From Rhodocyclales bacterium (GTDB lineage Bacteria > Pseudomonadota > Gammaproteobacteria > Burkholderiales > Rhodocyclaceae), in the NCBI GenBank assembly GCA_016177805.1, contig JACOUN010000028.1, positions 1 through 61,760 of the forward strand: a DNA stretch of 61,760 nt, written 5' to 3'. This document shows positions 1-10,351 of the stretch, one piece after another. Made by a program: the position numbers and the translations under genes. The first letter of the stretch is position 1; each line of letters opens with the position of its first letter. The notes under the pieces were generated by a model. It saw only the letters and a program-made list of their open reading frames with translations. It was not told where the DNA came from and made no database searches.

Positions 1-34
1 ATTTTTCGTCAGGCGCAACGGAACACCAACGCTG

Positions 35-136
35 TCACCTCTTCGCCTGGCTGTCGCTCTCTCCCGTTCTTACCACGATCTGCGCTGCAAAGAGATGGCG
101 GCGTTCCGGTCCTACACCCAGGTGCACAGGGAGCAC
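35..136 (-). pseudogene. Decayed 3' end of an acyl-AMP ligase/PlsC-like gene
   Basis: Bases 12-80 align without gaps to bases 1186-1254, the end of the ACP-ligase-PlsC gene and its downstream flank, with about 52 of 69 matches. The stop codon is conserved (TCA at 35-37 against 1209-1211). The readable tail RTGESDSQAKR parallels RTGEDGSQADG of the intact gene. Similarity resumes after a 13-base shift (for example TTCCGGTCCT at 104 against TTCCAGTCCT at 1291) and fades near 136, where a palindromic repeat begins. The 13-base shift breaks the frame, so this is a relic and not a gene. It may be the remains of a second tandem paralogue. Confidence 0.65.
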
Positions 137-146
137 AGAAGCAAGC

Positions 147-225
147 GTAGGGCGGATGAGCGCAGCGTTATCCGCCGCATGCGATTTCCATTCGGCGGAT
201 AACGCCTGCGGCTCATCCGCCCTAC
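147..225. repeat. REP-like inverted repeat
   Basis: Outer arms GTAGGGCGGATGAGC (147-161) and GCTCATCCGCCCTAC (211-225) are perfect inverted copies, and further pairing continues inwards. A T6 run follows at 226-231, so the hairpin could act as an intrinsic terminator for plus-strand transcription. It resembles the GTAGGGCGGAT...ATCCGCCCTAC palindromes scattered through many proteobacterial genomes. Confidence 0.8.
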
Positions 226-321
226 TTTTTTGTCATGGCAAAACAGGGGGCAGACCACGATTTTCAGCCGCTTCAAGAACGGCGGCGCTTCCTCACGATG
301 CAGGAGGCGCTGACTTCAAGG

Positions 322-729
322 TCAGGTGGCCCTGATCTCGTCGAGCAGGTCGGGGTGGCGGTTCAGCACCTTGAGCAGTTTCACCAAAGCCAGTGGAGGC
401 TTGGTCTTGCCGTTCTCGTAGCGAGAAAAGGCGTTGATGCCGCCGCCGAAGATTTCGGCGGCTTCGCGCTGGCCGAGGTGGAGCTTCTTGCGGACGCTGG
501 CGATGAACGCGGGGTCGACGATGGCCGCGTTCACCTGTTTGTTGAATGTCTGCATCTCGCGCATGACGCGCTCGGTTTCCGCCATGTCGGTGATGGACTC
601 ATCGCACGCGGGGCAAAAGTCCGCCGTCACTGCGGGAATCACGGTGGTTTCGCCCTTGTAGGTGTAGGGGAGGTCGCGGGTGTCGTGGATCAGCTCCGCC
701 GCGCCGCACACTGGACACTTCATGTTCAT
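322..729 (-). CDS. mqsA: MqsA-type antitoxin
   Basis: Antitoxin of an MqsR/MqsA type II module. The 135-residue protein has the two-domain MqsA layout. The N-terminal zinc-binding domain carries CPVCG at residues 5-9 and CPAC near 39-42. The C-terminal Xre-like helix-turn-helix (about 70-130) contains the segment LGQREAAEIFGGGINAFSRYE. MqsA family members bind MqsR through the N-terminal domain and operator DNA through the C-terminal one. Its ATG overlaps the mqsR stop (ATGA), giving the toxin-first order typical of mqsRA. A second in-frame ATG at 723 is a less likely start. Confidence 0.9.
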   Translation of the reverse strand: MNMKCPVCGAAELIHDTRDLPYTYKGETTVIPAVTADFCPACDESITDMAETERVMREMQTFNKQVNAAIVDPAFIASVRKKLHLGQREAAEIFGGGINAFSRYENGKTKPPLALVKLLKVLNRHPDLLDEIRAT

Positions 730-1022
730 AGCTCCTTGAAGGACACGATCAGCACGTCATCGATGACCGTCAGCTTCAGGTACACGTCGCCCGCCTGCGT
801 GCTGGGGCGGTATACGTCCTGCCATACCGTGTGATCGGCATGGGTGGTCATGCTCTTGTAGAAATCCGCTGGCGTCAGCGCCGTCACCACGGCCAGCATG
901 TCGGAGAGTTCCAACCCCAGCGCAGTGGCCCCGATCCTGGCCGAATGGGTTGCGCGGACTTTTCCCGTTTCTACGAAGGCTTTGACCACGGGCAGCTTGC
1001 AGTGCGGGGTCGGTTTGTCCAT
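726..1022 (-). CDS. mqsR: MqsR-type mRNA interferase toxin
   Basis: The 98-residue protein matches the MqsR (RelE-fold, GCU-specific endoribonuclease) size and motif order: an N-terminal KPTPHCKL segment, a central LTPADFYKSMTTHADHTVWQDVY block and C-terminal beta strands ending VSFKEL. In the family this toxin cleaves mRNA and is neutralised by MqsA. It is the first gene of the pair and is translationally coupled to mqsA. No frameshift is visible and the conserved K/Y/Q residues of the active-site block are present, so it should be functional. Confidence 0.9.
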   Translation of the reverse strand: MDKPTPHCKLPVVKAFVETGKVRATHSARIGATALGLELSDMLAVVTALTPADFYKSMTTHADHTVWQDVYRPSTQAGDVYLKLTVIDDVLIVSFKEL

Positions 1023-1033
1023 GTGCGCATACT

Positions 1034-1063
1034 AACCTGGTTGGTGAATTTGGCAAGTAGGTT
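1034..1063. promoter_or_regulatory. Candidate MqsA operator upstream of mqsR
   Basis: AACCTGGTT (1034-1042) is an almost perfect palindrome, and AGGTT follows at 1059-1063. Both lie 12-41 bases upstream of the mqsR start. Characterised MqsA proteins bind AACCT/AGGTT half-sites, so this fits autorepression. The spacing differs from the E. coli site, so the call rests on half-site identity and position only. Confidence 0.45.
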
Positions 1064-1091
1064 ATCTGTCGACGCTTATGAGCAAGCCCGC

Positions 1092-1176
1092 GTAGGGCGC
1101 AATAGGCGATAGCCGTATTGCGCCGGATGATGCCCTGGTACATACGGCGCAATGCCCTTCGGTTATTGCGCCCTAC
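1092..1176. repeat. Inverted repeat between mqsRA and the ligase gene
   Basis: Arms GTAGGGCGCAATA (1092-1104) and TATTGCGCCCTAC (1164-1176) are perfect inverted copies. Inner arms around TATTGCGCCG and CGGCGCAATG add pairing. It is a REP-like palindrome of the GTAGGGCGCAATA type and lies between the mqsR promoter region and the 3' end of the acyl ligase fusion. Confidence 0.75.
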
Positions 1177-1208
1177 TTTGATGTTGGCGCAACGGAGCGC
1201 TGACGGCG

Positions 1209-4022
<2,814 letters not shown>

Positions 4023-4031
4023 GCGTTTGGC

Positions 4032-4490
4032 TCAGGGACGCAAGCGGGGGTCGAAGGAAAAGTCGCGCAACACCTCGATTGAGACATCGGCAAAGCGGGG
4101 ATGGTGCGGGTTGATGAGCAGGTTGCGCGCCTCGACCACGATGGCGGAGGGCACGAACAGCGCCAGCGCTTCATTGTCGCGCAGGAATCGTGTTCCCGCC
4201 GCTTTCGTCTGCCGCAGCGGCGGGGAACCCGCCCAGCCGGGGGGCAGGTCCGCGGCGTTGATGTCCCGGTACAACTTGTCTTCGTCGGGGAGAACGAATT
4301 CGACCAGCACCAGATCGTCAGGCAACACCGGGCCGGTGTGTGCGAGTGACTCCAGCGCGCAGATTTCGACGCTCGCGCCGCAGTAGATGACCGGGGTTCC
4401 GCGTTCATGCCAGCGCCCTTCGGCGTACAACCCTCCGGTTCCCGCGCGGTCGGTGGCGTATTGGCGCTTGGCAATGCGCCATGCTTGCAT
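4032..4490 (-). CDS. RES-domain toxin (pair 1)
   Basis: The 152-residue RES domain protein carries the residues that name the family: Arg in EGRWHERGTPVIYC, Glu in ALESLAH and Ser in FVPSAIVVEA, followed by the usual LINPHHPRF block. Characterised RES toxins of RES/Xre pairs degrade NAD+. I chose ATG 4490 because it overlaps the antitoxin stop by one base (TGATG) and gives a standard MQAWRIAK N-terminus; an upstream in-frame start at 4613 would add 41 unlikely residues. The acyl ligase fusion follows 9 bp downstream on the same strand. Confidence 0.87.
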   Translation of the reverse strand: MQAWRIAKRQYATDRAGTGGLYAEGRWHERGTPVIYCGASVEICALESLAHTGPVLPDDLVLVEFVLPDEDKLYRDINAADLPPGWAGSPPLRQTKAAGTRFLRDNEALALFVPSAIVVEARNLLINPHHPRFADVSIEVLRDFSFDPRLRP

Positions 4491-5077
4491 CAGGCCGCCA
4501 TTCCGTAGCGGATCGCCTGCAGGATGCGCTCGACTTCCCGGCCGCCGATTTCGGTGTCCAGCATCGATAGCGGTGTTGCGTTGCCAAGCGCGAGGTTGTT
4601 CGCCGACAGCCATTGCCTGGCCTTGTCGTCGGTGCCGAAGACATCCGTGGCGAATTGCGCGATCTGTGCGATGCGGGCGAGGCGTTCGGTGACGCCCGGA
4701 TCGAGCAGCTCGTTGCGGGAGACCTTGCGCTTGGCCGTCGTGACCGGCAGGTGTACGACCCCGAACAAGGTTTCCTGGCTGACCTGCAGATCGGCCGCCG
4801 CTCCGACCAATAGCGGCGCATTGACGCCGACCCGGATGTGTTCGATCTGGTCGAAGCCGTTCTCGGTCATGAACGATTCGCGAAAAGCCCGCCAGCCTTC
4901 TATCTCGCCGCCGCGCCTGGATGCTCCGCCCGAGTACCCGGCCGTGCTTGCCGGCTCGGAGGCGACGAGTCCGTGGCCGGCCGATCCACTCGGGTAAGGA
5001 GAGGCGTCACTCGCGGCTGTCTGTTTGCGCGCTCTGGCACCTGGTTTGCGCCCCTTCGTCTGCTCCGGGTTCGGCAT
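4490..5077 (-). CDS. Xre/MbcA/ParS-type antitoxin (pair 1)
   Basis: Partner of the RES toxin just downstream. The C-terminal 60 residues form the DUF2384 toxin-binding domain, ending LGNATPLSMLDTEIGGREVE and ILQAIRYGMAA; the family uses this tail to cap the toxin active site. The middle (about 85-130) is the degenerate Xre-like HTH. The first 60 residues are low-complexity, rich in Ser, Gly, Arg and Ala, and unlike the compact N-terminus of the second antitoxin, so the true start could be the internal Met before TENGFDQ. ATG 5077 is preferred over 5122, which lies within the operator-like repeats. Confidence 0.8.
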   Translation of the reverse strand: MPNPEQTKGRKPGARARKQTAASDASPYPSGSAGHGLVASEPASTAGYSGGASRRGGEIEGWRAFRESFMTENGFDQIEHIRVGVNAPLLVGAAADLQVSQETLFGVVHLPVTTAKRKVSRNELLDPGVTERLARIAQIAQFATDVFGTDDKARQWLSANNLALGNATPLSMLDTEIGGREVERILQAIRYGMAA

Positions 5078-5096
5078 GTCGCGCCTCGGTTGGTGT

Positions 5097-5124
5097 CCAT
5101 ATGGGCTACAAGTATAGGCCATAT
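5097..5124. promoter_or_regulatory. Candidate promoter/operator of RES/Xre pair 1
   Basis: ATATGG (5099-5104) and CCATAT (5119-5124) are inverted and flank AGTATA (5111-5116), which reads TATACT, a good -10 box, on the minus strand. A self-repressing Xre antitoxin binding across its own -10 would fit. The arms are short and no good -35 is seen. Confidence 0.35.
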
Positions 5125-5189
5125 TGTTGACCTGTGGCGCAAGATCATGCCGGCTGTCGGGCAGCCGCGCAGGAGACTGATCCGTCGCG

Positions 5190-5654
5190 CTATCGCTTGA
5201 TCAAGCGTAGATCGGTGACGAAGTCCTGCGGCTCACCGATCTCGATCTTGCTGAACGAGGGGTGCAACGGGTTGAGCAGGTAGTTGGTTTCAGCGGGAAT
5301 GACCACGCTGGGCACCGCCAGCACCGCGCTCGAGCGGCGTCTGGCCCAATCGCCGCCGATGGCCTGTAGCTGTTCACGCGCGGCGAGCGCGCGCCAGTCA
5401 GCGGGAAGCTGGTCCGGGGTGATGCGCTCGATCTTCAGATTCCGGGGCAGCCGGGCCGCGATCATGACGTAGCGGGCGCGCAGCGGCTCGTCCTGCACCA
5501 GCAGTTCGAGCATCGCCAGTGACTGGCTGCCGGCGGTATATACGATCGGCACGCCCTTGCGGTTCCAGCGCCCCCCGAAGAGGCGGGCGCCTTCCCCCGA
5601 AAACGCGGATTGCGCGTATCGCGACGTGAGCAGCCGCCAGACGGTCAGCATCAT
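5190..5654 (-). CDS. RES-domain toxin (pair 2)
   Basis: A 154-residue RES protein with the three hallmark positions: Arg in GGRWNRKGVPIVY, Glu in MLELLVQ and Ser in AVPSVVIPAE, then LLNPLHPSF. It is only a distant relative of the RES protein at 4032-4490, so the pairs are not a recent duplication. NAD+ degradation is the family activity. The gene begins 7 bp after its antitoxin; two adjacent ATGs (5654 and 5651) are possible starts. Confidence 0.87.
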   Translation of the reverse strand: MMLTVWRLLTSRYAQSAFSGEGARLFGGRWNRKGVPIVYTAGSQSLAMLELLVQDEPLRARYVMIAARLPRNLKIERITPDQLPADWRALAAREQLQAIGGDWARRRSSAVLAVPSVVIPAETNYLLNPLHPSFSKIEIGEPQDFVTDLRLIKR

Positions 5655-5661
5655 TCCGGGA

Positions 5662-6144
5662 TCAGGCGAACACGCCGTGCTCGATGCGGCCGAGGGTGTC
5701 CCTCACGCTTTCCGCGCCTATCTCTGTATCCAGCAGGGACAGCGGAGTCGCGCCGGCCAGGGCGGCATTGGGCGATTTCAGCCAGTCAAGGGCGGCGTCC
5801 AGGTCTTCGAAGACCTCCTCGGCGCGCTCGATTACACGGGCGAGGCGCACCAGCTTGGCCGACTCCTCGCTGTTGAGCATGCCTTCCTTCTTGCGCCGTG
5901 CCAGGGTGCGTTCCGGGATGGCGAGCGCGACCGCCAGTTCGGAATGGGGGATGCGCAGGGTCTTGGCGAGGGCATCCACTGCCGTCGAGGAAATACCCTG
6001 ACGGATGATCGATACCCAATCCAGCGGAGTACGCGGCCTGGCCTGCAGGACCTGCTTGCCTCCGAGCAAGGTTTCAACCGAGAGAACGGGATGCGCCATT
6101 GCCGCTGTGCTCATGTCGGCGCTCCAATGTTTGCCATGTGGCAT
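5662..6144 (-). CDS. Xre/MbcA/ParS-type antitoxin (pair 2)
   Basis: A 160-residue antitoxin. Residues about 50-100 form the Xre-like HTH (ALAKTLRIPHSELAVALAI then PERTLARRKKEG), and 100-160 the DUF2384 toxin-binding domain ending ATPLSLLDTEIGAESVRD and EHGVFA. The C-terminal block closely parallels antitoxin 1 (ATPLSMLDTEIGG), so cross-neutralisation is conceivable. Starts at 6144, 6114 or 6099 are possible. A TGCCA-TG-TGGCA palindrome at 6132-6143 overlaps the first start and may be an operator. Confidence 0.85.
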   Translation of the reverse strand: MPHGKHWSADMSTAAMAHPVLSVETLLGGKQVLQARPRTPLDWVSIIRQGISSTAVDALAKTLRIPHSELAVALAIPERTLARRKKEGMLNSEESAKLVRLARVIERAEEVFEDLDAALDWLKSPNAALAGATPLSLLDTEIGAESVRDTLGRIEHGVFA

Positions 6145-6208
6145 TAATCATACGCAAAAATGGCGTTTCAGACAAACGCCGAACGATCCCCGGTCGAGCG
6201 ACTCTTCC

Positions 6209-7663
6209 TCAGCGCGCCGCAGGCAGGTGCGCGTCCAGCCAGCGGTGCAGCGCGCAGTCGGCGGGCCAGTTGCGCAGCAGGCGGGCGCGGTCGCGGCGCC
6301 AGGCGCGGTTGAAGCTGGCCTCGGTGCGGTGCGCGGTCATCGCGTCGAGGTCGATGGCGACGATGCGCTGGTCGTGCCACAGCAGGTTGGTGGCCTTGAG
6401 GTCGCCGTGGCTGATGCGTTCGCGCCGCAGCGCGTCGAAGAACGCGAGGATGGCGCGGGCTTCGGCGGCGGGCGGGGGAGTGTCGGGGGTGAGGTGGTCG
6501 CGCAGGTTGGGGCCGGGGCAGTGTTCGGTGATCAGCCAGGCGCGGCGGCGCAGCGGGCCGAGGCGCGCTTCGATCAGTGCCAGCGGCGCGGGCGTGGCGA
6601 TGCCGAGGAAGCCGAGCCGGTGCCCCTGTTGCCACGCATGCCAGGCGCGGCTGGGGCGCCACAGGCGCGACAGGGCGTGGGCGGGGTTCTTCAGGTTGTA
6701 GCGCTTGATCACCAGCGTGGTGCCGTCGTGCACGATGCGCGCGACGGTGCAGGTGCGCCCATTCTTGAGCAGTTCGGCGCCATCGAAGGCTCGATCCGGA
6801 TCGGCGACCAGCGGGGCGAGTGCGCGGGCGTGGCTGCGCGCCACCGCGACGAAGCGGCGGCCATCCTGCCGTACGGCGAAGCGCGAGCAGTCGCGCACTG
6901 TCTTGGCCATGAATGAGTTGATGCGCCAGGCGCGCACACGCGCCAGTTCGTGCGCCAGTCGCGTTGGTTGCCATGCGCTGGTGCGCCCGCCCCGATAGGC
7001 GGCGAGCAGCTCGGTGTGGCGTGCGTCCCAGGCGGTGGGCAGTTGCGCGAGCAGGATCGCGAGGTTGCGGTTTGCATCGGTGTCGGACAGCGGCGTGCCG
7101 GGGGTGAGCGCGCGTACTGCGTCGCCGTCGATGACGTACAGCGTGTCGTGGTGGCGCAGGAAGTTGCCCAGGTGCAGGTCGTCCTGCACCAGCCCTGCCT
7201 CGTGCATGCGCCCGAGGGTGCGCAGCGCCGGGCCGATCAGTTCGAGCGCGGCGGTTTCGTCGTCGGCGGCGGCTTGCCACAGTTCGGCGAGGTTGTCGGC
7301 GGGTTCGAGAAAGCGGCTCAGCAGCACGTGCCCTCCGCCGGCCAGTTCCGACCCCTGCAGCAATGCCGGGGTGGCGATGCCGGCGGCCTGCAGCGCGGCG
7401 ATGCCGTCGTACTCGCGCTGCCAGTCGCGCCCGCTCTTGCGCCCGATGAACAGCTTGGCCAGCACCGTTTGCCCGTTGTAGCGCGCGGCGCCGACGATGC
7501 GCTTGCCCGGCAGTACCCGCAGCACCCGCGTCAGCGTCACGGTTCCCGCGCTGTCATCACCGCCGCGCAGCCGCACGCGCAACGGCAGAGGGGGGTGGCG
7601 ACCGGCCGCGACCAGCAGCGCGGCATCGAAAAACGGTGCCTCGGTGGAATCGGCCGGGCTCAT
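6209..7663 (-). CDS. Tandem double-kinase-domain LPS kinase-like protein
   Basis: A 484-residue protein with two InaA/WaaP-like kinase folds in one chain. The first (about 45-230) has the catalytic loop LVQDDLHLGNFL and metal-binding IDGDAV. The second (about 275-480) has ISHGDLKATNLLW and IDLDAM; a lysine in VIKRYN may be the ATP-binding residue. Both retain the D-x4-N and D features of active kinases. It is the last gene of the LPS core operon, its ATG overlapping the upstream kinase stop (ATGA). Phosphorylation of core sugars is inferred from family and context; the acceptor is unknown. Confidence 0.8.
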   Translation of the reverse strand: MSPADSTEAPFFDAALLVAAGRHPPLPLRVRLRGGDDSAGTVTLTRVLRVLPGKRIVGAARYNGQTVLAKLFIGRKSGRDWQREYDGIAALQAAGIATPALLQGSELAGGGHVLLSRFLEPADNLAELWQAAADDETAALELIGPALRTLGRMHEAGLVQDDLHLGNFLRHHDTLYVIDGDAVRALTPGTPLSDTDANRNLAILLAQLPTAWDARHTELLAAYRGGRTSAWQPTRLAHELARVRAWRINSFMAKTVRDCSRFAVRQDGRRFVAVARSHARALAPLVADPDRAFDGAELLKNGRTCTVARIVHDGTTLVIKRYNLKNPAHALSRLWRPSRAWHAWQQGHRLGFLGIATPAPLALIEARLGPLRRRAWLITEHCPGPNLRDHLTPDTPPPAAEARAILAFFDALRRERISHGDLKATNLLWHDQRIVAIDLDAMTAHRTEASFNRAWRRDRARLLRNWPADCALHRWLDAHLPAAR

Positions 7664-8409
7664 TCGCGCCCCGCGAAAAAACGCAGGATGCGCGTGATGT
7701 GTGCCCGGTCGGCCGGTGTCAGGCGCGGCCGCTGCACGTAGTCGAGGTAGAAGCGCAGCCGCTGGGTGCGGCTGAGCTGGCGGCGCGCGACCTTGTCCAG
7801 GCAGGCCAGATCCTTGACGATGCGGTAGCCGAGCAGGGGCTCGCGCCAGTAGGCGCCGCTGGGACAGTCGATGAGGTAGACCGTGGGCATGGGCGCATTG
7901 TCCACCAGCAGGTTGCGCCACTTCAAGTCATTGTGCGCGAAACGGTGGGCATGCAGGGTGCGGGTGATCCGGGCGATCTGGCTGCTGACGTGGGCGACCC
8001 AGCGCCGGTCGCGCAGGCGCGGGTCGGTGTCGCGGGTGAGCTGCGCCAGGTCGGTGGTGTTGCAGATCTCCTCGGTGATCAGCGCGCCGCGCGCGAAGGC
8101 CACCGCGTGGCGCTCCAGCCCACGCCCGACCACGGTGGCGGTGGCGATGCCCCAGTTGCGGAAGGCGATCAGGTTCTCCCATTCGGCCCGCACGCGCGGG
8201 CGGCCGAACCAGCGCCGCAGGATGTTCTTGCCCGCGCCCTTGTAACGCTTGACGTAGTAGCGTTTGCCATCGGCGCTGACGCGCAGCACTTCGCTGAGCG
8301 GGTCGCGGGTGATGGCTTCGCCTTCGAGCGCGAACACCGCGTCGAGGTCGGCGAACATCCGCCGCGCCTCCGGGCCGAGCAGCACGCTGTCGACACGCCA
8401 GCCGTTCAT
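7660..8409 (-). CDS. InaA/WaaP-family LPS kinase
   Basis: A 249-residue lipopolysaccharide kinase-like protein. Visible kinase motifs are YYVKRYKGAGK (ATP lysine), the catalytic loop FAHNDLKWRNLLV and the metal-binding IDCPSG. The order waaF-waaC-waaG-waaP followed by an InaA-like kinase matches the Pseudomonas core operon, where the equivalent gene is also uncharacterised in detail. ATG 8409 overlaps the waaP stop (ATGA). It probably phosphorylates a second core heptose position. Confidence 0.82.
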   Translation of the reverse strand: MNGWRVDSVLLGPEARRMFADLDAVFALEGEAITRDPLSEVLRVSADGKRYYVKRYKGAGKNILRRWFGRPRVRAEWENLIAFRNWGIATATVVGRGLERHAVAFARGALITEEICNTTDLAQLTRDTDPRLRDRRWVAHVSSQIARITRTLHAHRFAHNDLKWRNLLVDNAPMPTVYLIDCPSGAYWREPLLGYRIVKDLACLDKVARRQLSRTQRLRFYLDYVQRPRLTPADRAHITRILRFFAGRE

Positions 8410-9233
8410 GTGGGCGCTCCGGGGGCGTAGCGGCGCAGGTAGCGCTGTTGCAGGCGCGCGCCTTCGCGTTGCAGATGTGCGAGCAGCGGGGCTTCGTCGC
8501 GCAGCACGCGGCGCAGCGGGGCGTCGAAGTAGGTGCGCAGGAAGCGCAGCCGGTCGCGCGTCGTCAGGCCGATGTCGAGGGCCGAGAAGTGCAGCGCTGC
8601 GAGATCCTTGTCGCGCCAGCGGCGCGGCGTGGCGTGGCGCAACTGGGCGCGGTGCAGGTCGATCAGCGACAGGCGGAAATCCTCGGCGCGGGGCGCCGGG
8701 TCGAGGTGCAGCAGGAAATGGCAGATGTAGAAGTCGCGGTGATTGACGCCGCCGCCGTGCATGCGTCGCGCCATGTCGGCCACGCGCGCGATCAGCGCGC
8801 GCTTGAAGGCCGGGGCGGGCGGGTGCCGTGGCCAGTCGCGGCAATGGTCTTCCAGACTGATGGTCGGGGCGAGTTCGCGCGTGATGATGAAGGAGTGCTG
8901 GCGCGCCGGGTTGCGGCCGCGCGCGCCATAGGCGACCGACTGCATGGTCGCGACGCCCAGCTCGCCCAGACGCGCGATGGCCCGCCACTCGTTGGCCGCG
9001 CCCAGTACCGGCAGGCGCAGCGACAGCAGATTCTTGACGATCTCGCCCCAGCCGACGCCACGATGGATCTTGACGAAGTAGCCCTGCCCGGCGACTTCGG
9101 TGCGCAGCGTGCGGCGTGCTTCAAGCTCGCGAAAGACCTCGCCCCGCAGCGCCTCGACCGCGACGAACGGGTCCTGCCCGCGCCACAGGCTGCGGAACGG
9201 TTCGTCGAGGAACAGGGTCGTGTCCTTGCTCAT
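8406..9233 (-). CDS. waaP: LPS core heptose(I) kinase WaaP
   Basis: A 275-residue WaaP/RfaP. It has the family segments YFVKIHRGVGWGEIVKNLL and the catalytic loop NHRDFYICHFLLH, with LIDLHRAQ as the metal-binding strand. WaaP phosphorylates heptose I of the inner core at the cytoplasmic face, a step that stabilises the outer membrane. It overlaps waaG (ATGA) and is followed by two further kinases in the same operon. Confidence 0.93.
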   Translation of the reverse strand: MSKDTTLFLDEPFRSLWRGQDPFVAVEALRGEVFRELEARRTLRTEVAGQGYFVKIHRGVGWGEIVKNLLSLRLPVLGAANEWRAIARLGELGVATMQSVAYGARGRNPARQHSFIITRELAPTISLEDHCRDWPRHPPAPAFKRALIARVADMARRMHGGGVNHRDFYICHFLLHLDPAPRAEDFRLSLIDLHRAQLRHATPRRWRDKDLAALHFSALDIGLTTRDRLRFLRTYFDAPLRRVLRDEAPLLAHLQREGARLQQRYLRRYAPGAPT

Positions 9234-10351
9234 TGCGCTTGCGCCAGGATTACGTCGGCCGCGCGCTCGGCGAGGCTGTAGATGTCGGCCTGTGCGGCAA
9301 ACGTCAGTCCATGCTCATGCCAGCGCGCGCGCAACGCGTCGTCCGCGAGTATTTCGCCCAGTTGGCGGTTGAAATCGTTCTGGTCGAAAGGCGTGGCGAC
9401 CACCCGCCCGGCGTCGGTATCGGCGATGTAGTGGGCGAAGCCGCACACGTCGGTCACCAGCACCGGCAGCCCGGCCACCGCCGCTTCGAGCAGCACGATG
9501 CCGCCGGCCTCGTGATAGGCGGGGTGGATCAGCAGGTCGGCGCCGAGCAGAAAGCGCGGGATGTCGTCGCGCCCCTTGAGGATGTTGACCTGATCGGCCA
9601 GCCCCAGCGCGCGGGCCTGACGGCGGAAGGGGGTCGGGTCGTCCTGGCCGATCGCGATCAGGCGGGCGCGGGCGCGCAATGCTTTGGGGAGCGCGGCAAG
9701 TGCCTTGAGGCTGCGGTCCAGCCCCTTGGTCTTGAAGCCGGAGCCGATCTGCAGCAACAGCAGCGCATCGTTGCCCAGCCCGTGTTCGGCGCGGAACGCG
9801 GCGCGGATCGCGGGGGCGTCGGGCGGGGCGCGGCGGTCGCGGTCTATGCCGGGGGGCAGCAGGTGCAAGCGCTCGGGCGGGGTCGCGTAGTAGTGCGTCA
9901 GCACCGGCTGCTGGGCTTTGGAAATGAGCAGGATCTCGGTGTGCGCGGCGGGATCGAACACCGCGCGCTCGTACGCGGCAAAGTGCCGGTAGCGCCCGGA
10001 CAGGCGGTAAAACGGATTGCGGAGGTTGCGCGCCTTGTCCTCGAAGCATGGGTCGGCGGCGAAATACACGTCCAGCCCCGGCATCTTGTTGAAGCCGATC
10101 ACGCGCGCGGCGGGGCGGCGGGCGAGATCGGCTTGTACCCAGGCGGTGAACTTGGCGTAGCGGCGCGGGTTGGTCAGTGCCTTGACCGGCACCCGCACGA
10201 CTTCGAAGCCGGGTGGGATGTCGCCCTGCCAGCTCAGCGTATAGACGCGGATCGCATGGTCGCGCCCCTGACAGGCGAGCGCGACGCGCAGGAAGTCGCG
10301 CTGCAATCCGCCGAACGGAAAGTACTTGTACAGGCAGAACGCGAGCTGCAT
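9230..10351 (-). CDS. waaG: LPS core glycosyltransferase WaaG
   Basis: A 373-residue GT-B glycosyltransferase of family 4. The N-terminus has the WaaG signature KYFPFGGLQRDFLRVA. The C-terminal half carries the GT4 donor site, with DLLIHPAYHEAGGIVLLEA and its E-x7-E pattern. WaaG adds the first hexose to heptose II using a nucleotide sugar. ATG 10351 shares one base with the waaC stop (TGATG), and the product leads directly into waaP. Confidence 0.93.
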   Translation of the reverse strand: MQLAFCLYKYFPFGGLQRDFLRVALACQGRDHAIRVYTLSWQGDIPPGFEVVRVPVKALTNPRRYAKFTAWVQADLARRPAARVIGFNKMPGLDVYFAADPCFEDKARNLRNPFYRLSGRYRHFAAYERAVFDPAAHTEILLISKAQQPVLTHYYATPPERLHLLPPGIDRDRRAPPDAPAIRAAFRAEHGLGNDALLLLQIGSGFKTKGLDRSLKALAALPKALRARARLIAIGQDDPTPFRRQARALGLADQVNILKGRDDIPRFLLGADLLIHPAYHEAGGIVLLEAAVAGLPVLVTDVCGFAHYIADTDAGRVVATPFDQNDFNRQLGEILADDALRARWHEHGLTFAAQADIYSLAERAADVILAQAQ

